From assembly GCF_002575655.3 (NCBI RefSeq), contig NC_053039.3:373093633-373157632 (forward strand): a stretch of DNA of 64,000 nt, given 5' to 3'. The notes beneath the pieces are model-generated. The model was not told where the DNA came from, made no database searches, and saw only the letters and a program-made list of their open reading frames with translations. Origin of the DNA: Aegilops tauschii subsp. strangulata (taxonomy: Eukaryota > Streptophyta > Magnoliopsida > Poales > Poaceae). Positions 58,614-64,000 of the stretch are shown in pieces; positions within the stretch are counted from its first letter, which is position 1; every line of letters begins with the position of its first letter. The translations under genes and the position numbers were made by a program.

Positions 58614-60015
58614 TGATACGTCTCCATCGTATCTACTTTTCCAAACACTTTTGCCTTGTTTTGGACTCTAACTTGCATGATTTGAATGGAACTAACCCGG
58701 ACTGACGCTGTTTTCAGCAGAATTGCCATGGTGTTATTTTTGTGCAGAAATAAAAGTTCTCGGAATGACCTGAAACTTCACGGAGAATATTTTTGGAATA
58801 TATAAAAAATACTGGCGAAAGAATCAAGACCAGGGGCCCACACCCTGTCCACGAGGGTGGGGGCGCGCCTACCCCCCTGGGCGCGCCCCCTTTCTCGTGG
58901 GCCCCCTGAAGCTCCACCGACCTCAACTCCAACTCTATATATTCACGTTCGGGGAGAAAAAAATCAAAGAGAAGGATTCATCGCGTTTTACGATACGGAG
59001 CCGCTCCCAAGCCCTAATCTCTCTCGGGAGGGCTGATCTGGAGTCCGTTTGGGGCTCCGAAGAGGGGAATCCGTCGTCGTCGTCATCATCAACGATCCTC
59101 CATCACCAATTTCATGATGCTCACCGCTGTGCATGAGTAATTCCATCGTAGGCTTGCTGGACGGTGATGGGTTGGATGAGATTTACCATGTTATTGAGTT
59201 AGTTTTGTTAGGGTTTGATCCCTAGTATCCATTATGTTCTAAGATTGATGTTGCTATGACTTTGCTATGCTTAATGCTTGTCACTAGGGCCCGAGTGCCA
59301 TGATTCCAGATCTGAACCTATTATGTTTTCATGAATATATGTGAGTTCTTGATCCTATTCTGCAAGTCAATAGTCGCCTTCTATGTGTTATGATCCGGCA
59401 ACCCCGAAGTGACAATAATCGGGACCACTCCAGATGATGACCGTAGTTTGAGGAGTTCATGTATTCACTAAGTGTTAATGCTTTGGTCCGGTACTCTATT
59501 AAAAGAAGGCCTTAATATCCCTTAGTTTCCAATAGGACCCCGCTGCCACGGGAGGGTAGGACAAAAGATGTCATGCAAGTTCTTTTTCCATAAGCACGTA
59601 TGACTATATTCGGAATACATGCCTACATTACATTGATGAGTTGGAGCTAGTTCTGTGTCACCCTATGTAATAACTGTTGCATGAGGAATCGCATCCGACA
59701 TAATTCTCCATCACTGATCCAATGCCTACGAGCTTTTCACATATTGATCTTTGCTTAGTTACTTTACCGTTGCCACTGTTACAATTACTACAAAACTGCT
59801 ACTGTTACTTTTGCCACCGTTACCGTTACTTCCATACTACTTTGCTACTAAATACTTTGTTGCAGATATTAAGTTTTCCAGGTGTGGTTGAATTGACAAC
59901 TCAACTGCTAATACTTGAGAATATTCTTTAGCTCCCCTTATGTCGAATCAATAAATTTGGGTTGAATACTTTACCCTCGAAAACTGTTGCAATCCCCTAT
60001 ACTTGTGGGTTATCA
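58614..60015 (+). repeat. Athila-like Gypsy solo LTR (1402 bp), TSD ACTAG, inside the CACTA element
   Basis: It starts TGATACGTCTCCATCG and ends ACTTGTGGGTTATCA, with ACTAG at 58609-58613 and 60016-60020. It belongs to the same family as the LTR at 32021-33420. A TATATATT box is at 58936-58943 and a degenerate TTAC/TGCTAC tract near 59757-59850. Confidence 0.93.
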
Positions 60016-60305
60016 ACTAGCTAGCTAGGTTAACTAGTTTAATTAGGTTAATTATCTAGGTTAGTGCAAAAATTTAGTTAGGGCTTTGACAGAGAACTAG
60101 TTAGGTTAAATAGTTTAATTAGGTTAATTATCTAGGTTAGTGCAACAATTTATTTAGGGCTTTGACAGAGAACTAGCTAGGTTAACTAGTTTAATTAGGT
60201 TAATTATCTAGGTAAACTAGGTTAACTAGCTAAGTTAACTAACTAGGTTAAATAGCTAGGTTAATTAGGTTCGTTAGGTTAACAAGCTAGGTTAACTAGG
60301 TAAGA
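60016..60305 (+). repeat. Tandem repeat of 76-80-bp units and TAGGTTAA[C/T]TAG submotifs
   Basis: Units starting ACTAG[C/T]TAGGTTAA and ending GGGCTTTGACAGAGA begin at 60016, 60096 and 60172. The third breaks up into many short TAGGTTAAC-type repeats. The same GACAGAGAACTAG phrase precedes the solo LTR at 58601, so the LTR inserted at a unit junction. Confidence 0.85.
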
Positions 60306-60913
60306 GAGAAAAATTATTTTAGAGCATTAGGTCAGAAGGGTTAGAGAAATGGAGTTCCCTTGCAATTTAATTGGGTTCTGTCCTAGGCAGAGAAGGGTTA
60401 GAGAAAATAATGTGTGTGTGTGAGAGAGAGAGAGAGGAATAGCTAGAAAAGAATTTGGGTTCTATCCTAGGCAGAGAAGTGTTTAGTGAGGTCATTTTGC
60501 AAAGGTTTTTGATTTTTGAAAAGACCACTATTTTTCAAGGAAAAGAATTTAGGCAAGTTCTATTTTAAAGATGATCCCTTCCTAGACTTTTATTGTAGAT
60601 TATATCTTTTCATTGAAGTGGTTCGGTTGTGCCCAAGTGGCCTTTTGTTGTTTCCAGGGAATGAAGCCGAGTGGCCTATGTTTTGCCGGAATGTTGATTC
60701 ATTTCCGTTCCGGCAAGGTGCTCGATTTGTCCACTTTTTAGCAAAGGTCATGCCAAAAAAAATTGTGAATTTCGGCATGACTTGTGCTACAAACTAGGAC
60801 ATATCGAGTGCCCGGGATTTGCCGCACCGGGAAGTAATCAACGTTCCTGTAAAACATAGGCCTTTTTTATGTCATTATTCATTTTATTAGGTCTAGATTT
60901 AATCGTAGGAAAC
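60306..60913 (+). other. CACTA 5' intron/leader before ORF1, with microsatellite
   Basis: It contains (TG)n(AG)n at 60411-60437 and a direct repeat GGTTCTGTCCTAGGCAGAGAAG / GGTTCTATCCTAGGCAGAGAAG at about 60374 and 60459. A pyrimidine-rich stretch ends in TTAATCGTAG just before ORF1, a plausible splice acceptor (60907-60908). Confidence 0.6.
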
Positions 60914-61413
60914 ATGGCTAGCAATGATGAAGGACAGGGTTCTGGTGATTACGACGACGTCTACCAGGCGGCAGACGAATTTTTGAACCTTGCCGACGAT
61001 CTATGGTTGTTGTTGCTGGGCCCACCTGTGGCATCGGAGACTGAGACCGACATCGAGACCGGCGCTGAGACTGAGGCCGGCACCGAGACTGGCGGAGCCG
61101 GTATAGAACCGAAACCAAAGATGCAACGGCGCCTAAACCAGCTCATCACTACTAGAGTGGTGGTCACGGAGGTGGACGATGGCAATTTTGAGCCAAATGA
61201 GCCTGAGGAAGCGCGATCGTGCTATGGCACTCAAATAGGCTGCATCGTACGGGCAACCGCCACCATCAACGATGAGAAACTAAAGAAGATAAAAAATATG
61301 AGGCCCTCCCTCCAAAAGAAGCTGCACCAGGTATTCTTGTTCCCGGGCCGGGATGAAAATAAATATACTGATCCAGATAAAGACCCGGCAATGAAGAAAA
61401 ACGCGACATAAGC
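60914..61413 (+). pseudogene. CACTA ORF1, N-terminal exon
   Basis: It starts at ATG 60914 (M-A-S-N-D-E-G-Q-G-S-G). Features are an acidic N-terminus, a 4-residue-rhythm repeat of Glu-Thr-Glu/Asp-Thr (about 61033-61095), then Q-L-I-T-T-R-V-V-V and the KLHQVFLFPG segment typical of the plant En/Spm Transposase_24 family. The frame ends at TAA 61409-61411 by a frameshift: the expected KFGDALAAWKVRVKAR continues in another frame (61416 on). ORF1 proteins of CACTA elements bind subterminal repeats and aid transposition. Confidence 0.7.
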
Positions 61414-62001
61414 AAGTTTGGCGACGCGTTGGCCGCCTGGAAAGTAAGGGTGAAAGCAAGGACCATCGACAAAAAGGAACCCTGCTCCGAGATTGTAAAG
61501 GATAATCCGACAATCAGGGAAGAGAAGTTTGAAATATTCAAGGCGGCTTGCGATGCCGAAGCTGAGAAAAGTTAAACTACATGATGGGGCTTCAAAAGAG
61601 GAACATGGGGTGCCACCACCTCGGAAGCCATGGTTACGCGGGGAAGAGGTCCATATGGGCCAAGGAGGACGCGGAACATGAAAGTCTGGGCATCCCAGAC
61701 CCCTTGGCGGAGTTCACCGTCCCGTAGGAGCGTGACATCCTCAGGGCCCGGTACCATTGGGACCCAGTCAAGAAGGTTTTCGAGATGTACCCGGTCACGA
61801 GGAGTTCATGAGACTGCTGGTAATTTTAGTTTCTGATCAATTCGACTGCACGTTTAGTCATATTTGTAAACGATCCTTGTTCCTTTTGCAGAGAGAGCAG
61901 GACAGGATTGCGGCCGAAAGCGACTCGCCGTCTGAGGCGTTGGCGAGGCCCAAGTGGGACACCCCATTCAACCGGGCCTTGAACATATTGAAATGACTCC
62001 C
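61414..62001 (+). pseudogene. CACTA ORF1, Transposase_24 core (frameshifted)
   Basis: Coding traces pass between frames: KFGDALAAWKVRVKAR (61416-61470), EEKFEIFKAACDAEAE (to about 61570), then in a second frame NYMMGLQKRNMGCHHLGSHGY and SIWAKEDAEHESLGIPDPLAEF (about 61575-61715). An exon after TTTTGCAG (61885-61892) carries QDRIAAESDSPSEAL and WDTPFNRALNIL and ends at TGA 61994-61996. The order matches Transposase_24 proteins. Confidence 0.65.
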
Positions 62002-62475
62002 GGTGGACACTCGGCCGTCGTATGGACGCGTGCACGGTGTCGGAGATGGCGCCACGTGGAAGATGTACTACCGTGAGACCACGAAGGAGAGAAAGGAAAG
62101 ACGGAGGTTAACTGAAGAAAACATCGACAAGGAGGTTGAGATTGCGGTTGAGAAGAAACCAGCTGAGACAGTCGCAACAGCGGTAGCTGCCGCAAAACAG
62201 GCGATTGCAGATTCGTGTGGTGTCTTGGTTCAGACCGTCGTCAGTTGGAGCAGGCAAAATCCAAATAAAAATGCAGCGGACTTTCCCCTTGCCGACTTCT
62301 TCGGGAGCAGCTCGACTAGCGTTGCACCAACACCTGCACCTGCTCCTGCATCGGCTCCCGCACCAGCTCCTGCACCAGCTCCCGCACCTGCTCATAGCAG
62401 CCCGTCCCCTGTCTTGGAGTTGCTCGGCGGTGCTTCATCTTTGGCTGAGCTCGACGCCCTCACAGTACCTGTCAG
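62002..62475 (+). pseudogene. CACTA ORF1, C-terminal part with Pro-Ala repeat
   Basis: In frame with the preceding exon after the TGA, it shows YGRVHGVGDGATWKMYY (the GRVHGVG block is a strong family signature), a Lys/Arg/Glu-rich helix (62080-62165), a coiled-coil-like Ala-rich stretch, and a Pro-Ala repeat (62325-62393) from 12-base units CCTGCACCAGCT. It probably ends at an intron after ACAGTACCT, with GTCAGA as donor (about 62470). Confidence 0.7.
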
Positions 62476-62544
62476 ACCGGTCCTCTTCAATAAATGTATA
62501 ATCTCCCATTTCCGTTGCCTTTCGGATGTCTCACGTCGCAGACA

Positions 62545-62790
62545 TGTCTTTGCAGGCCGACGTAACTCCGTGCACCATATTGTACACCATCAGCGACCAG
62601 AAGGTGGACGTGGGAAGGCGACGATAATGAAGCCGAAGGAACAATTGTTCCACAGCCGGCCGATCCCCCCTGACGTCTTCAAGGTTTCTGTGGCCAGTGT
62701 CAAACCGGGCCACGAGAATTTGGCTCCTCCGGTACTAGGGGGGATGACGACGAGACCCCACGGCGGCTTGGCGATTGCAAGGGGTGGGTG
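62545..62790 (+). pseudogene. CACTA ORF, segment after ORF1 C-terminus
   Basis: After a CAG acceptor (62553-62555), one frame reads T-P-C-T-I-L-Y-T-I and then LFHSRPIPPDVFKVSVASVKPGHENL, resembling the T-x-L-Y-x-I and NPIPxxYxKVxV blocks that follow ORF1 in Triticeae CACTA elements. It ends at a stop at 62789. Confidence 0.5.
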
Positions 62791-63335
62791 ATGTTATCGC
62801 CAAAGAGTCTACTTCGTCTGGAGGCGGCCGGGAGCACACCCAGGACCACGCAGCCTCAGCAAGGTATGAACATCAACACCCCACCTACCCAATTAGCGTC
62901 GCCTGTCGTGCTGGACGGGGTGAGGAAGAGGCTCCATTAGTCAGTGATGACGTCGCCATAGATGAGGATGAGGATGACGATGACACTCAACAGTATCTCA
63001 ATACTGGCGCCTATGATGACGGAAGATTGATGGCTCAGCAGTATGAGTACTCAGGGTTTGAGCGTCATGAGTCGGTGCCTGAATTGCCGCCTCTGGAGGC
63101 TGAACGTATTATAGACGACCTTCCGGTAGCAAAGAAGCATAGGAAGAGACTGAGGAAAGGCAACAAAGTTGCTTCTATGATCCAGCCTCCTCAGCAGCCT
63201 CGGGTTCAAGACCGTATACCTATCCCCGATGTGGCAAAATGGCATATCCCCATTGAACCAATCCTACCTAAAGCAGCGGAGAGAGAAAAGCCTCATCGCC
63301 TCGGAAAATCCAGGATACCCACTCTACGTGATTAA
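62775..63335 (+). pseudogene. CACTA ORF: acidic linker before the C48-like domain
   Basis: A 186-codon frame with an Asp/Glu run (62955-62985), a Gln/Tyr-rich section and a basic KKHRKRLRKGNK patch (63133-63168) that could be a nuclear localisation signal. It stops at TAA 63333-63335. The frame continues open immediately after with R-A-A-A-K-V-V-R-P, so one nonsense codon separates it from the next segment. Confidence 0.6.
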
Positions 63336-63643
63336 CGTGCCGCGGCAAAGGTCGTACGTCCACACATTCCCGCGGAGAAGTTCTTCCTTCGATTCGGTTA
63401 CATCTTCGACATGTTTCACTTGAAGAAGCTGGATTTTACGTTTGTCCGCCTTTATGCCTTGTACATGAACTACATCATCGGGATTGAGCAGATACCTTAT
63501 ATCTGTGTCGCTGACCCGTACTTCATGCACGAGGGCTTCTTGACAGTCTACGCAAAGCACCGTGAATACGCGAGGGACTACATCCTCGATTTCATGGTCT
63601 CCAATAAGGACAAGGTGACGATTCTCGTTCCTTATCATCCGAT
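63336..63643 (+). pseudogene. C48/Ulp1-like domain, N-terminal exon (CACTA-associated)
   Basis: In frame with the preceding segment, it reads a hydrophobic/aromatic stretch (FFLRFGYIFDMFHLKKLDF, LYALYMNYIIGIEQIPYICVADPYFM). It ends AT|GTAAGT, a consensus donor at 63644-63649. Such segments precede the catalytic part of the C48-like domain that many plant CACTA elements carry. Confidence 0.65.
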
Positions 63644-63737
63644 GTAAGTCATCCGCGCGGATATCCTTCCTCCGATTTCAATCATTCATTTGCACGGTGG
63701 AGGCTAATTAATTTGAGAGTGTACTTATTTTGTGCAG
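63644..63737 (+). other. Intron of the C48-like ORF (94 bp)
   Basis: It begins GTAAGT (63644) and ends TATTTTGTGCAG (63737). Splicing keeps the phase (AT + C). Confidence 0.7.
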
Positions 63738-63960
63738 CGGCGGTCGCGTCGTCCCCATCATCCTTTACCCCCGATACTCCCACGCTCTTTACTTGGACTC
63801 CTCGAAGAACATGAACAAAAAGGATTACACCCACATCAAGTCTGTTCTCGACAGTGCTATCTTTTTCTACGGCGTACGGGGTGGAGAGATCAAGACCAAG
63901 AAGGCAAGGAACGGTAGGCCCGCCTTCGGCCATAAGACCGACTTCTGCTGCATCCAGTAA
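63738..63960 (+). pseudogene. C48/Ulp1-like domain, second exon, premature stop
   Basis: It reads GGRVVPIILYPRYSHALYLDSSKN and HIKSVLDSAIFF, then FGHKTDFCCIQ and TAA (63958-63960). The LDS Asp of the family is present. The GG-His-Trp position of a Ulp1 protease is GG-Arg-Val. After the stop the frame continues with D-G-F-Y-V-L-H, where an active member would have Cys-Gly. It seems a catalytically dead relative, and this copy is cut by the stop. Confidence 0.6.
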
Positions 63961-64000
63961 CCGAGTGATACTCTTAGTGATGGATTCTATGTCCTACACC

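Larger units (their letters stand above)
57862..64000 (+). mobile_element. CACTA (En/Spm) DNA transposon, partial, plus strand
   Basis: The stretch holds subterminal repeats (57862-58212), a GC-rich leader, a Transposase_24-type ORF1 in exons and a C48-like domain. It continues past the right edge. The CACTA terminal motif is not seen at the left junction, so the left end is missing. A 1402-bp solo LTR (58614-60015) sits inside. Frames carry stops at 61994, 63333 and 63958 and frameshifts, so the copy is defective. The second gene (TNP2-like transposase, TPase) is not in view. Confidence 0.82.

Noticed and set aside
60016..60305. Telomere-like or centromeric satellite
   Set aside because: Units (TAGGTTAAC type) differ from the plant telomere TTTAGGG and are limited to a 300-base block in a CACTA element.

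Overview
This window looks like intergenic DNA from a large grass genome of the wheat/Aegilops/barley group (Triticeae). I find no convincing host gene, rRNA, tRNA or CRISPR. Almost every base can be assigned to nested transposable elements. The LTR ends, primer-binding sites (PBS), polypurine tracts (PPT), target-site duplications (TSDs) and reading frames are typical of Triticeae Gypsy, Copia and CACTA families. Family names such as Angela/WIS/BARE-like, Sabrina-like, Sukkula/LARD-like and Maximus/SIRE-like come from memory of consensus sequences and are tentative; superfamily calls are firmer.

Left part (1-12138): a minus-strand Ty3/Gypsy element (gag-protease-RT-RNase H, 519-bp LTR) is inserted in the 5' LTR of a plus-strand Athila-like element (5769-12138). 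The latter keeps a tRNA-Asp-type PBS, one long unusual ORF and a complete 1590-bp 3' LTR. A block of 102-bp tandem repeats follows (12180-12440).

Middle (12526-33420): an 11.2-kb non-autonomous LARD-like Gypsy element has very long LTRs, an intact TSD (GCCAC) and a non-coding interior. Next is a second Athila-like element, truncated at its 5' side. It is interrupted by a 4.19-kb Gypsy solo LTR (TSD CTAGT) and an Angela-type solo LTR, and ends in its own 1400-bp LTR.

Right-middle (33871-57861): a plus-strand BARE/Angela-like Copia element (A) is cut 64 nt into gag by a minus-strand relative (B). B is interrupted in its integrase by a 3.1-kb Gypsy solo LTR (TSD CAACT), and its 5' LTR is cut by a minus-strand Maximus/SIRE-like Copia element (C). 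C has the layout LTR-interior-LTR-partial interior, a product of tandem recombination.

Right end (57862-64000): a degraded plus-strand CACTA (En/Spm) element has subterminal repeats, a 1402-bp Athila-like solo LTR (TSD ACTAG), tandem repeats, a Transposase_24-like ORF1 and a C48/Ulp1-like domain that appears to lack catalytic residues.

All element genes carry stops, frameshifts or insertions, so none encodes a full machinery here. The most interesting structure is not a gene. Two, perhaps three, different Gypsy LTR families in the window share the same internal plan: TATA box, CpG-rich leader, an exon-like segment ending in CAG|GCAAG, and a phase-matched acidic/tyrosine-rich terminal exon with a stop.
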